Below are positions 21,721 to 32,492 of a stretch of DNA of 64,000 nucleotides, piece after piece. The DNA is from Acanthosepion esculentum (Eukaryota; Mollusca; Cephalopoda; Sepiida; Sepiidae), in NCBI GenBank assembly GCA_964036315.1, contig OZ038480.1, positions 7,403,703 through 7,467,702 of the forward strand, given 5' to 3'. The notes under the pieces are model-generated. The model was not told the origin of the DNA. It did not search any database and saw only the letters and a list, made by a program, of their open reading frames with translations. A program made the position numbers and the translations under genes. Numbering within the stretch: the first letter of the stretch is position 1; each line of letters starts with the position of its first letter.

Positions 21721-22980
21721 GACTCATTATAATAATGGTCCATGTAGATGAAGACTATTGCAAATGTTGTTTAAATTCTATACATATTGTAATGTTATAA
21801 AAGAACTGCCAACTTTAATCTGTAACTTTAAATACAATCTCCAATAAAAACAATTAATGCCAAAGTAAGGAATACATTCAATAGTTGGTATTAAGAAAGA
21901 GGACTTCAAAATTAGCAGAATTGTGTTCCATGCAAGTCAGAGATTAGCAATGTTATTCAGAATAAACTAAGCAGCATACAGATGATAGCAGACAGTCTGT
22001 TATTATTTGAAACTTGCTCAACTCTAACATGATTAAGATTAAATGTTTCTCGTATCAAGTGGAGAATATTTATCAAATTTACAAAGTTAAAACCTCAATC
22101 CAGTTTTGGTCTCCATTCTATTCTGAATTACACTCAGGACTTTCTCATGTCGTCTGTCTGCTTCATAGTAAATATGCATATCATTTGAAGGCTGTAGTGC
22201 CTATCAATTTGTAATGAGGTTATTTTTATAATAAAATTGTTACGCATCACATTAATTTAATCAAGTCTTGGCAATGGATTCAATTGTTTTATCACTCTCA
22301 AGTGAAGGATTTTCATTACTAATCATAATCATTCTTCATTTTTTTTGTTTTTTTATCACAACTGAATCTTAATCTTTAAAAGCTCAGCAGCATAACCAAT
22401 TTAGCTACAGAAACTTCATTGTTAGTCAGGGAACTTATTTATTGTCATTCTTCCATACTTTCCAATTTATCATACACTATTTTGTTTGAAAGTTAAAAAG
22501 TGGGTTGGCCTGCAATATTGTTCTACAAAAGTAACACAATGGAGAAAACAATTACCTAACTCTTGACAATTTCAGAAAAAAAATGCCTGTAAAAATGTGA
22601 AGTTATCAAAATGTAACTTGATTCCATATATTTTTCAAACTATTGTCTTTATTTTTCTTAGCACAAGCATTTGTTCGATATATTTTTGAGTTTTCTTCAA
22701 GCACATGTAATATTATATTAAAGATAACTAAATAATATAATGAAGAGTAGAAATTTTTTAGAAATTGTGAGAATCTCACACAGACTAATGAAAACACTTC
22801 ATCTGAGAAGAAAAACAAGATGAAGGAAAGAATACAAATGAAAAGAGTAAAAGTGAAAATTAAAAATTCCTCTTCAATTTCTTTTCTTCAGAGCATATAG
22901 GTTTTAAAATTCTTTTTTTCATTGGTTTTAAGGAAGAAAGAAAAGAACAAACATGTTTGCATGTGACAACAGCCATCTTA
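21721..22980. other. AT-rich spacer
   Basis: No supported gene. Open frames at 22014-22214 and 22606-22818 have no recognisable motif. Confidence 0.45.
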
Positions 22981-22984
22981 CCTG

Positions 22985-23115
22985 ATTGAATACCAATTTT
23001 CTGGAACAATGCTTTCATAAAAAGCTATTAATAACACACCTCCCCAAGTGGCATGTCCATTCAGGATATAAGTAATCATGCCTCTCCACAGCTTTCTTCA
23101 TTTAATCTATATAAA
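22985..23115 (-). pseudogene. RTE/L2-like LINE C-terminal fragment
   Basis: Minus strand AAGCTGTGGAGAGGCATGAT and TGGACATGCCACTT encode a variant of WRAMITYVLKGHGT, as in the better copy at 35150-35610. Very short. Confidence 0.45.
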
Positions 23116-23189
23116 CTGTACATTGCCATAATTATTTTGGGGAAAAGTGGGAGGTATTTCCACTCTAATGGTTGCCATCTAAAGTTAGC

Positions 23190-23330
23190 ATTTTGCTTAT
23201 ATAAACCTTTGCGGGGATAAGGGAGAAATGGATTCAGGCCTTTCCAAAAGGCATTAGCACAAAAGACAATGGAAAATGTCCCAGCAGGAATTTGAAATTT
23301 CTTTCTACATAGAGTTACTAAGTCATTTGT
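23190..23330 (-). mobile_element. tRNA-derived SINE body, diverged
   Basis: Minus-strand order of box B-like TTCAAATTCCTGCTGGGA, AATGCCTTTTGGAAAGGCC and CTCCCTTATCCCCGC resembles the body of the composite SINE (6724-7018). Promoter boxes are poorly kept. Confidence 0.4.
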
Positions 23331-23345
23331 ATTTCTTCACAGAAA

Positions 23346-23668
23346 GAAAAGGTTTCTTTCTGATAATGAAAACAGAAAAAAAGGTCTCATTGTGAAAATG
23401 GAAACAGAAAAAATGGTCCCATTCTGATAATGAAAACAGAAAAAAAGGTCCCATTCTGATAATGAAAACAGAAAAAATGGTCCCATTCTGATAATGAAAA
23501 CAGAAAAAATGGTCCCATTCTGATAATGAAAACAGCAAAAAAAAGGTCCCTTTATGATAATGAAAACAGAAAAAAAGGTCTCACTGTGATAATGAAAACA
23601 GAAAAAAAGGTCCCATTGTGATAATGAAAACAGAAAAAATGGTCTCATTGTGATAATGAAAACAGTCA
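23346..23668. repeat. 32-bp minisatellite, about 10 units
   Basis: The unit is GATAATGAAAACAGAAAAAA followed by TGGTCCCATTCT, with a 32-bp period (starts at 23426, 23458 and so on). The minus-strand FFLFSLSEWD-type ORFs are translations of this array, not genes. Confidence 0.95.
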
Positions 23669-24249
23669 GACTAGCCTTATAAATATGATTTGATTATAGA
23701 AATAAACTCTTAAAATTAGGCAGAACCAAGCACACTTTTCAGAAGAAATGAATGCACCCCACAGATTAAATGGGATATCAACTGTCAGTTTCAAACTCCC
23801 AACAAGTTTCGGGATAGATGAATCTATGCATAGAGGAAAAACATCATAAGAATTAAATACAAAAATGCTGGCCAACTGTTGAATCAAATAAATGAAGTTA
23901 TTTTCAAGTGCCGACATAAAAACACATTTTAAAAGTTCATTTATCTACAGAAAAAACCCAAATTCAGAATTCTTTATTTCTAGCATAAACACATAATAAA
24001 ACATCTTGATATTTGGTATTTTCACATTTTAACATCATATTAAAAATAAATAAACAGAAGTTCTGTGTGTCCGTCTGTGTGTCTGAAACTCCTCTAACTC
24101 AGGCCACATGTGCTCTACATAGACATATACCTTTTTGGAATCAGTAGGATCCCGGATTGAAAATCTGCCCTTCATCTGGTGCTTGAAAATCCAGCATTGG
24201 GATTTGTGTCCAGGTGAGGAGGGAAAAATTGAAATTTTAAAATAACTGA
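23669..24249. other. Spacer with one unassigned open frame
   Basis: A minus-strand open frame of 83 codons (23666-23917) has no recognised domain. A GTGTGTCCGTCTGTGTGTCT tract lies at 24066-24085. No supported gene. Confidence 0.4.
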
Positions 24250-24610
24250 AAAAGTAAAATAAAAAAATAAAAGAGTGATTTTAAAAGTTTATAATTTATA
24301 TTGAGTTCGGAGTAACAATAGGCCGGTTCAATGTGGATCTTTCCAAGCCTGTAGGCTCGGGCAGAAATTCCCTGTAGACCCAGTATACACAGGGTCGGGG
24401 AGTTGCCTACCTCTCCAGATTGGACTCTGCTCGTCTGGGTTCCTCTCTGCCCGCAGGCGGAGAGGTCGACAAGCAGAGCCAGGCAGCAAACCACCTGACT
24501 CCATTGAGCTTTAATATACTCTGTATATCAGCAGAGTTCTCCTGAATATATGTGTTCAGGACAGATCCATTAATGGGGGAAATGGATCATACTACATTCT
24601 CCCCTGCCTT
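24250..24610 (-). repeat. 3' LTR and polypurine tract
   Basis: The polypurine tract (minus strand AAGGCAGGGGAGAA) at 24597-24610 is followed by TGTAGTATGATCC, the LTR start at 24596. A GC-richer middle (about 24340-24490) and AT-rich end follow. The LTR 3' boundary near 24250 is a guess because the 5' LTR is too short to compare. Confidence 0.6.
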
Positions 24611-24839
24611 ATTCTTACAGAAGGAAGAAGTCCTTGAATCAAGCAGGCATCCTTTGTTTGCAAAGCTATGGTGGAATTCCAGGGCTATGGTGAGATTATT
24701 CCACTTTCTTGCTAGAACTGGATTTTATCCAGTTATGTTTTCATAATCCTCTACAAGTGGCTTACTCATCCTCTGAAGTATTGGTAGGTGGGTGGGCTCT
24801 CTTCTGTGAAACTCATTCATTACCACTTGAGGGACCAGA

Positions 24840-25890
24840 GCTCAAGTTTTCCTCATAATCTTTATAAAGAGACCATGTTTCTGTTTCTTCGCAGTCAGTT
24901 GAAAAGTCCTAAGGACAGCCTTTGCTTAGGCTTGTCGGTCCCAATTCATCCACTGCTGGAGCCAAGTTACCTTTAGTGAATCTTCCTGTCCATCAGGGTA
25001 ACAGACATGTGTATACTGGGAGGTTGGGGGTTGCATCTAGAAGCTCCACTTGATCCTCCAGTGGTTCGTTCTTATGCAGTCATGTGTGTCTTTTTAGTAA
25101 TATCACTCCCAGTTTCGAGAGCCAAGATGGCATGGATGGTCCAGTTGAACTTCTAGGAAATGGGTCGAATCGTTCATGGGGTGTTGCATTAATGGCAGTG
25201 CATAGCAGAATTCTAATTGCATGCAGGTCCTCTGGGATTAGTTGTTTCCAATTCACTAAAGCTACCTCTTTATCAGCAGCTACTAGTTGAATAGTTTTCC
25301 AAATTATTCCATTATACCTCTCACACTGGCCATTATCTTGAGGGTTATATGCGGTTGTTCTACATACAACTATACTCCTTGCTCTTGTAGGAACTGCTGT
25401 ATGCGTGTGGACATAAATGAAGTCCCTCTGCTTGAATGAATATATGTAGGAAGCCCAAAGACAGCAAAAACTAAGCAAACTGTTTTTATGACTGTTGTAG
25501 AGGATACAATGGGGCAGGGTATTGTGAAAGGAAACTGCGGATATTCAGGAGTTTTTGTCAGCATATATTTGTTAGGAGTTTTTGACAGAAGTGGTCCTTT
25601 AAAATCCAATGCAATTCTTTCACAGGGTTGCATGGTTTTTATGACCTTGCTGGTTTTAGGACGGTGACATCTAGGTTTATTTTCAGCGCAACTCTCAACC
25701 AAGTTGGTCATTTCTTTCACATTCTCGACTGATTTGGAAAGGTTTTTGATTTTCATCATATGAACCATGCATGTAACAAGTTTATGAAACAACTCTCTAT
25801 GGAGTTTCTTTAATTCTTCTTTGAAAGCAGCTGAACTGCATACGTGAGAGAAGGCGTCCACAGCTGTGTTTTCTTTACTGGGGCGGTACA
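24840..25890 (-). pseudogene. Gypsy integrase
   Basis: Minus strand: RPSKENTAVDAFSHVCSS (end of RNase H), an N-terminal region with KNLSKSVENVKEMTNLVESC, then ERIALDFKGPL (first catalytic Asp), VFGLPTYIHSSRGTSFMS (second Asp changed: Ser-Ser-Arg-Gly where D-x-G is usual) and TTAYNPQDNGQCERYNG (catalytic Glu). PLEDQVELLDATP marks the C-terminal domain near 25030-25060. The changed Asp and frameshifts make it inactive. Confidence 0.85.
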
Positions 25891-25899
25891 TTACATCGA

Positions 25900-26990
25900 A
25901 CGATTAACTCAAAAGTTCCATCCTCCACCTGGCTATCTTCTCATTTTTAATTTTACTTGTCGTTTTCAGGTTAAACATGAATGAGACTGATTTTTAGTCT
26001 GTAATTAGTTTAAAATGTCACCTGATCAAATAATGCCTCTATTTTCTCAGTGATTCAACAATAGGATAGGCATTCTGCAATAGAGAAAGAAGCCTATGTT
26101 CTGATTTAGACAGGGTTCTCGAGAAAAGGGCTATAGGCCTCCCTGTCTTAAAGAGGTGGCAATGGCACATTCTGAGACATCTGTCTCTACTACTAGAGGT
26201 AGTGTATGATCAGGTGTAGTAATAGTTGCTTTTGCTATGTTCATCTTTAATTTGTTAAATGCTTTCTCTGCTAGGGGAGATAACAGGAAGTTTGATACTG
26301 TTGTTAGAGGTTGGATTTTGTCTGAAAAAGACGATAACCTATATGCACAGTGTGCAAACATTCCTAATGCACACCTCAAAGGGGGTAAATATCTTGGAAC
26401 CAGTTGGTTGAGTAATGAATTCAGATGTTCTGAATCGGGTTTTATGTTGTTTTTGCATATACTGTACCTCAGTAATTTTATATTTTTACGTCTAAAATAA
26501 CATTTGTCTTGGTTAAGCTTAAGTTTGTACTTTTTAACAGGCGCCATGGATAATTTAAGATTTTTGTCATGTTCTGCTCAATTTTTGTTGCAAATAGTTA
26601 CATTATCGATGTAAAAATAAGTGCCTTTCAGGTCCTCTTTTGATATTATCTGGTCTGTCACTCATTGAAAACTAGCTACCCTATTAGTCATGCCAAACAG
26701 TATTCTGTAAAATTGATAAAGTTTTTCGCTGGTCTCAAAGGTTGTATAGTGTTTATCGCTGGGCCTGATGGTAGGCACTTTTAAGGTACAGACTACTAAA
26801 CAGACTATTTTTGGCTATTTTCTCTATCATATCGTCTATTCTTGGCAGAGGGTAGGCATCCAGCAAAGTAAACCAGTTTATTGTTTGGGAATAGTCGATC
26901 ATTCGCTTTTTCTTGTTCTCAGAAGACTACAAAGACTTGGGCTCTCCATGGCGAATAGCTGTGTTCGATTATTCCTTCCTACAACATAGG
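25900..26990 (-). pseudogene. Gypsy reverse transcriptase and RNase H
   Basis: Minus strand: SDKHYTTFETSEKLYQFYRI, LFGMTNRVASFQ, then YFYIDNVTIC, where YIDN stands at the catalytic YxDD-type box. KLKLNQDKCYF, LRCALGMFAHCAYRLSSFSD and AFNKLKMNIAKATI follow, and VVETDVSECAIA is the RNase H start. Stops interrupt the frames. Confidence 0.85.
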
Positions 26991-27329
26991 AGTAACTTTG
27001 GTTTGGATAAATAATTTATTCTCCTCAGTGTTTCACCTAGATTTAGTAGCTACTAATTTACAATCCAGTGTGAATTTGTTGAAGAGAGCTGGGTACTTCA
27101 TTCTCATAGCTGCTAGGCCACAGATTTTAAAGGGTGGCTTACAGCCTTCGAAGAGTATTTCTACTAATGAGTGTTGGTATAAGAATTTGTGTCCTCATAT
27201 TAGGTTGGAGCATAGATCTTTCTTCATTAGTAAACATCTTGGTATAGAGTACCCTTTACTTGTAGATCAACTAAACAGTATCCAAGTATTTTTATGGGAA
27301 GAGATGAACTAGCCATCACCACTTTGTTT

Positions 27330-27560
27330 AGGCATGGGAAAATTTTCCATGAATTTAGTTTTGCAATGCTTGTGTTAAGTTTTCTGTGCTTTCAGTGTCA
27401 ATCAGTGCTTTTAGTAGTTGTTCATTAGCAGTGATTTCTATCGTTGTAGTTGATAAGCTGCCAAGTATTTTCAATGGTGCCTGTGATGCCATTCGTGGTG
27501 TAATTGTGAAAACATTCTCCAGTCATCCGTTATTCACTGCACCTGTGATGACATCCAAGG
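27330..27560 (-). pseudogene. Gypsy protease
   Basis: Minus strand: SALDVITGAVNNG, FTITPRMASQAPLKIL, ITANEQLLKALIDTEST. The retroviral-type aspartic protease signature DTG is DTE here (about 27391-27403), which would inactivate it. Confidence 0.65.
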
Positions 27561-27593
27561 CTGAGTGTATTTGCATATACACCTAACTCGCCA

Positions 27594-27951
27594 TGTGCAC
27601 AGGTTTGTCTTCTCGGCTGTGATCACTTTCAACAAAATAATACTAGTAACGACAAATGTTTTTAAAGACAATGGTTGGGAGTTGACAACAATACGATTTC
27701 TCATCTTTTCCTTCAGCAGGACTGCTATCTCCTTAACTTCACTGTTTTCTGGGCTCAGCGACTTGTGATTCCTCACTACTGGTCCTTCTGTCACTGACCG
27801 CTGGGCAGCCCTCACTCCTCTGGTCATATACCTACTTCTCTCACGGCTGGACCCACTTTTCTCTTGACTTCCTGCTTCTCTCTGCTTATATAGATAATCC
27901 CTGAGGTCCCCCCCGCCCATCCAAAAGTGTTGAGATCACCCCAAAGTCACA
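27594..27951 (-). repeat. LTR-like block nested between gag and protease
   Basis: A 358-bp block starts TGTGACTTTGGGG and ends GTGCACA on the minus strand (TG...CA). It is far GC-richer than its surroundings and has TATATAAG (27885-27892). The following bases TGGCGAG could be a primer-binding-site remnant. It separates gag (stop near 28058) from protease. No flanking duplication is seen, so solo-LTR status is inference. Confidence 0.45.
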
Positions 27952-28057
27952 TGGTTGGTCAAATCTTCAAAGAACTACTTTAGTAGGCATAAATTCAAAA
28001 AACAAAACAAAAAATAAACTGACACTTAAACTTACTCAATTCTCACAAATCTCAGAT

Positions 28058-28900
28058 AACTAACTAGACTTAAAAGAAATTATTTCCTTATCTTCTAAAT
28101 ATGTGCAAGAAGCCATATTGTTACATGGCAAACAAGTTACCGTTTCGGTTCCCCTTTTCTTACTTTTACAAACTTTAGCCCAATTTCCCTGCTTTTTGCA
28201 TGTATAGCATTTGTCCCTTCTAGCGAGGCATAATGAACTTCAGTATCTCTCACTGAAAAAACACGTGCGTTTAGTTAAGGCTAATATTTTTGGAGAGTCT
28301 AATGTTTCATACAATTGGGAGGACAAAATAGGTAGAGAAGTCTCTGATGCAACATCATCGTAATTTTTAGGATTTTGTTCTGCTAACTTTGGTACTCTTG
28401 TCTGGTCATAGGCCTGATGTAATGTTAAGGTGCAGTTTTCAAGTATTCCTTGTCGGATATACATGGACTGTAGCTCATTTATGAAGGCAACTTGTATCAA
28501 TTCAGCTCAATGTTGTTCCGCTGATATCGAATAGAAAATGAACAGTCCTTAGTTTTAATAAAGCTTGATAAAACCTGTCAATGGAATCTGAGGGCAGTTG
28601 ACACCTTGTAGCCAATACGAGTCTAGAGACCATTTCAATTGTCTTTTTAATTTAGATCCTGTCCAGTATTGTTAAAGCTTCTTCGTAGGAAGATGTGTCT
28701 ACAAAATACTCGTAAACTTGTGCTGAAACATATTTGGTGAGATAGTGTAGCTTATTAGAACTTTGGACACATTACGTGCTCAAGAAGTTCATTAAAGTTA
28801 CTCTCCATTGACGATATTCCAGTTCGGCATCAGACAGATTGGGATCAATAAGTTTTTTCTGAACTGAGTAAAACAGCCTTTTTCAAAATAGTTAACAAGT
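28058..28900 (-). pseudogene. Gypsy gag with degenerate zinc knuckles
   Basis: Minus strand: LIDPNLSDAELEYRQWR, YLTKYVSAQVYEYFVDTSSY, TRCQLPSDSIDRFYQALL, then FINELQSMYIRQGILEN (capsid-like helices), an in-frame stop at 28240-28242, and two zinc-knuckle remnants. The first has lost cysteines (CFFSERY). The second is CYTCKKQGNWAKVC with Asn where His belongs (about 28175-28216). Confidence 0.8.
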
Positions 28901-29008
28901 GTATATTAAATTGTAGTAGAATAGTTCTAGACAATATGTATCACTAATATAATCTGCATATATGTGTTCAAGACAGATCCATTAATGAGGGAGATGGATC
29001 ATACCACA

Positions 29009-30057
29009 AGTATACTTTGAAATAAGAGTGAAAAATTGCCCAACTTGTTTTCTATTAAGGTTAAATTTTATATAGGCATTTTATTGTAGAAATATAATTA
29101 TAATCCAGCAGTATCATATTGTACAAGGGAATAGGTGCATTCAATTTAGTTGGAGTTTCTTTCCAACTGTGAAAACAAAATGCTCTCAATGTGCTTGGTT
29201 TCCTTCCGTAGTGATGGGATAAATTTACGAATATCAAACAGAAGATTTTAAGGTTTCATTTTTTTTATGTCACCTTAATTATCAGTTTTACTAAAGTGTA
29301 TTACTGATAAAGTTTATCAGTTAATTTGAATTTTGGCCATAAATTGGAAAAATTTAGTACTTCTAAATTAAAATTTTTGACTCAAAAACACTTTTTTCTT
29401 TTAAAAATATTTCATTTCATAAATTGCTGACATAAATTGCTGGTCATCCCTGAAAATTGATGTGTTTCTATGACCTTTAACTAAATTTTGCGATCAGCCA
29501 AGATTGTAAATTGATCTTTTTTCCAAAAACGAGCAATTTCAGTACAGCAAAAATGGTCGCTAACTATGAAAAACTAGTCATTTTCGGAATCAGCACCATC
29601 AAATTAGCTAAAAAAATGTGTTTTGTTTCTTGGCACCAAAAACCATGTTGACCAGTGTTATTTGTATAAACAAGGCTTAATTGAGAGAAAACGACAGAAA
29701 AAAAGTTAGTTAATTCCAGATCTTGAAAATTGCACATTGTCAAGTTGAATCCCAAAATAAAAAGACAAATTCAAAATGATTACATTTTGATTGAATCTCC
29801 TACTATGAAAACTGAAGTTTCATTATGCAGGAATAATTAGAGATGATGGATGAAAAAGAGAAAGCAAAGACAATGGGGTGAGGAAGAAGAGAAAGAGAGA
29901 GACATTCTAAAAAGGTGGCGGTTTTGTATTGACCTGCTGTTGATAATTTCTCTGCCTTTTCTTTGCTCAGCAAAAAGGAAAGAAGACACATGGAAGACAG
30001 AATTTTTATTTGAAATCAAAAAAGAAGGAGTGGGGAGAGACAAGACAGCATAAATTT
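29009..30057. other. AT-rich spacer
   Basis: No supported gene. A purine-rich stretch at 29850-29920 gives spurious open frames on both strands. Confidence 0.45.
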
Positions 30058-30098
30058 TATATATATATATATATATTATATATATACACACACACACA
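30058..30098. repeat. (AT)n(AC)n microsatellite
   Basis: AT dinucleotides with one interruption, then CA repeats. Confidence 0.95.
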
Positions 30099-30107
30099 TA
30101 TCCATGT

Positions 30108-30990
30108 ATGACAAAGTGGAAAAAGTTTGCTTGTGATGCATTTTGTTCTTTAGGACTTCATTGGACTAAATTTGTTCATGTTGGTGCAACTACACACATG
30201 CATGAACGAGAGGTCAAACACAAATTTACTGTAGATGACCTTGCAATCAAGGCACGCAAAAACTCAGTGTCCACCAGAAATCAACTAACAAAAAATTACC
30301 AAATAAATTTCGATTCTCATCATAACAAAATTAAATACGGTATAATCATTGACTTCTACTTAAGAGCACTCAGAATATGCAGCCTGCAATATTTACATGA
30401 ACAGGAGAAATACATTGAAAATACATTCAAGCTTCCTCAGTACCCTAATTATTTTATATTCAATGTGAACAAAAAGGCCCATAAAATATTCAAAAACAGA
30501 AAAACGGTGACTCTTGAGAAGCCAAATGAACCAAAAAAATGTATTGTCCTACCAACTCTATCACATTTAAAACTGAAAAGAATTTTCATCTAAACTCAAC
30601 TTAAAATTGGTTACTACTACGTCCTAAACAATAAAAGATTTAGTCAATACTAAAAAAATAATAACCTAAAATCTGACGGAGGAATTTACTTGATTGGCTG
30701 TAATGATTGTCACAAAATATATATATATATATATAAGAAACCACAAGGAATCTAAACAATAGATGATATGAACACAAAAGGGATATTTTACAAAACAATA
30801 CATCAAATGCAGTTTTTCTACTGTAATGAGAGTGACCACAATTTTGACATAAAAAATGCTACTCTGATCAAAAGAGAAACAATTCACTACGGCAAAAACG
30901 TCTAGAGAGTACCTTGATCGCAAAGTCGTCTACAGTAAATCTGTATGCTGGCTCTTACAACATTTCACCATTCCAGGCAGATATTCTGTT
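30108..30990 (+). pseudogene. Penelope-like element: RT C-terminus and GIY-YIG endonuclease
   Basis: An open frame from 30108 to 30593 holds KYGIIIDFYLRALRICSLQY and KYIENTFKLPQYPNYFIFNV, the conserved RT C-terminal block of Penelope-like elements. The frame breaks. GIYLIGCNDCHKIYI then gives the GIY half (30681-30689) and the start of YIG (30717-30725), where an (AT)n run replaces the Gly. RNHKESKQ and, in other frames, GYFTKQYIKC and KTSREYLDRK continue the endonuclease to about 30950. Confidence 0.8.
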
Positions 30991-31605
30991 ATCACAGTGT
31001 AGAATACCTACTTATGAAAGTGATGGAAAGTAAGAGAAAACTCTAAATGAAATTAGAAGTTAAAATTCCCAGCATATGTGTAGTCACACCAACACAACAA
31101 ATTTAGAAAGTTTTTTACACATTTTCCTTAATATTGTATGAAAACTTAGCTGCTGTAACAGCGTTGTTGTAGTGTGTCCAACATTTGAATAATACATCCA
31201 AATATCTCTGAACATTTACAACAACATACCTGTCCTCATTTGCAAATCTGGAAAATCCTGGCCAAAAATACCACCATACTTTTTCATGAAAAGAATAAAC
31301 ATAAACTAAAAATTCTTGAAGTTATTTATATTAAAAAAAAATTGAAACCAAACCTTAATAAAATTAATTCTGAATACTCCACAAACTTTTAAAATGTGTA
31401 CAATAGACAGTCTATAATGCCAAGATTTGTACTAATAGTTTCTCACTTCTTTTTTTCTACTACTCATTTCATAAAAACTCACTCAATACTGAGTTACCTC
31501 CCTTTAAATGGTGTCAGTGGTCATACTCTGACTCAGAACTCCTCACTCCATATTTTAATTTTCACATGATCACAACAAATTTTTTTGGTATCTGTCTATA
31601 TTTCC

Positions 31606-31905
31606 CAAGGACACATGGCACAGTGGATAAAGGCACTAGTTAAATCCAGTGACAGGACACAATGAGTGTGAGTTCAATACCTGGTTAAGGCAGTGGAGAA
31701 CTTTCAAAGGGGAATTAACAGGAGATAACTGATATCCATTAGACATGGCATGTGGAACTAGAACAGTCTACCCCAGTGAGCAAAATAAAGGGTTCAGTTT
31801 GACATTCCAAACACCTGAAGAAGGCCGGAGCATACAACAGCCGAAACGTTGTGATAAAGATGAGGACAATAATCTGAATAATGTAAATAGTGAACAAATT
31901 TTTTT
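31606..31905 (+). mobile_element. tRNA-derived SINE, most complete copy
   Basis: The head GGACACATGGCACAGTGG and ATAAAGGC fits box A, and GTGAGTTCAATACCTGG fits box B (about 31668-31684), the pol III promoter layout of a tRNA. The body has AACTGATATCCATTAGACA, CTACCCCAGTGAGCAAAA, CACCTGAAGAAGGCCGGAGC, AACAGCCGAAACGTTGTGA and GATGAGGACAATAAT. Related copies: 20944-21115, 41272-41612, 44285-44602 (reversed) and the satellite at 44603-45862. Confidence 0.85.
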
Positions 31906-32154
31906 GTCTTTCACAATAATGAACACTACAATATTTATCCTGTAATAAACAATACTCTGATGATGACATTGTGCTATGTTGAAAGTACTTGGAAATGAAC
32001 AAAATATGTATCAACACGGCGATTTTCTCTTTTTCAATAATGACACCAAAAAGTTTATCTGTGAATTGAAAATAAGTAGATAAAACATGTCTAAATTATT
32101 CAATGAAACATGTCTCAATAAAAAAAATGCTGCCAAAATATACAGTTTTGAGGA

Positions 32155-32492
32155 ATGTGGAACCACCTCTTAATTGCTGTAGTTCCCAGGTTCATACTGA
32201 CCTGGAGTGGTAGCAGCATGTGTTAGGGTCATATCTATGGGCAAATAGTGAGCCCCCAAATTGTGGTCAATGGCCTAAGTATAAAAATACATTTTTGTAG
32301 TAAGAATACCAGCAATACATTTTCATAGTAAAAGAAAATTACCAGTAATACATTATCGGAAATGGAAAAGATAAATGTCCATCATACATTTCTGGAAAAA
32401 AGAATTTACCAAAGCTCCAAAGAAAATTAAATTTCAGCATTAAATGACCCATAAGGAGTTGATGTGCCATTAAACAAATCAAACCAAAAATT
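32155..32492 (-). mobile_element. VNTR-bearing element, copy 2 (degraded array)
   Basis: Minus strand: the head TTTAATGGCACATCAACTCC then TTATGGGTCATTTAATGCTGA. A diverged run of CATTTTTGTAGT/ACATTTTCATAGT-like pieces stands in for the 31-bp array, and the tail has AGGTCAGTATGAACCTGGGA then AATTAAGAGGTGGTTCCACA. It matches 19869-20482 reversed. Confidence 0.7.

Larger units (their letters stand above)
24250..29008 (-). mobile_element. Ty3/gypsy LTR retrotransposon relic
   Basis: The order on the minus strand is 5' LTR remnant (28958-29008), gag, protease, RT/RNase H, integrase, polypurine tract and 3' LTR. The 51-bp segment next to both element edges (24546-24596 and 28958-29008) is a direct repeat with five mismatches and starts TGTRGTATGATCCAT on the minus strand, as an LTR should (TG start). 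Most of the 5' LTR is deleted. All reading frames are broken. An unrelated LTR-like block sits between gag and protease. Confidence 0.85.

Noticed and set aside
23323..23648. Two overlapping minus-strand ORFs rich in Phe/Ser/His with FFLFSLSEWD repeats
   Set aside because: They are translations of the 32-bp minisatellite in different frames.
23666..23917. 83-codon minus-strand ORF starting MSALENNF
   Set aside because: No recognisable domain, no splice context, and its length is not remarkable by chance; kept only as part of a spacer entry.
31606..31690. A functional tRNA gene
   Set aside because: Box A and box B are recognisable, but no cloverleaf or acceptor stem closes, and the same head recurs in dispersed copies: a SINE.
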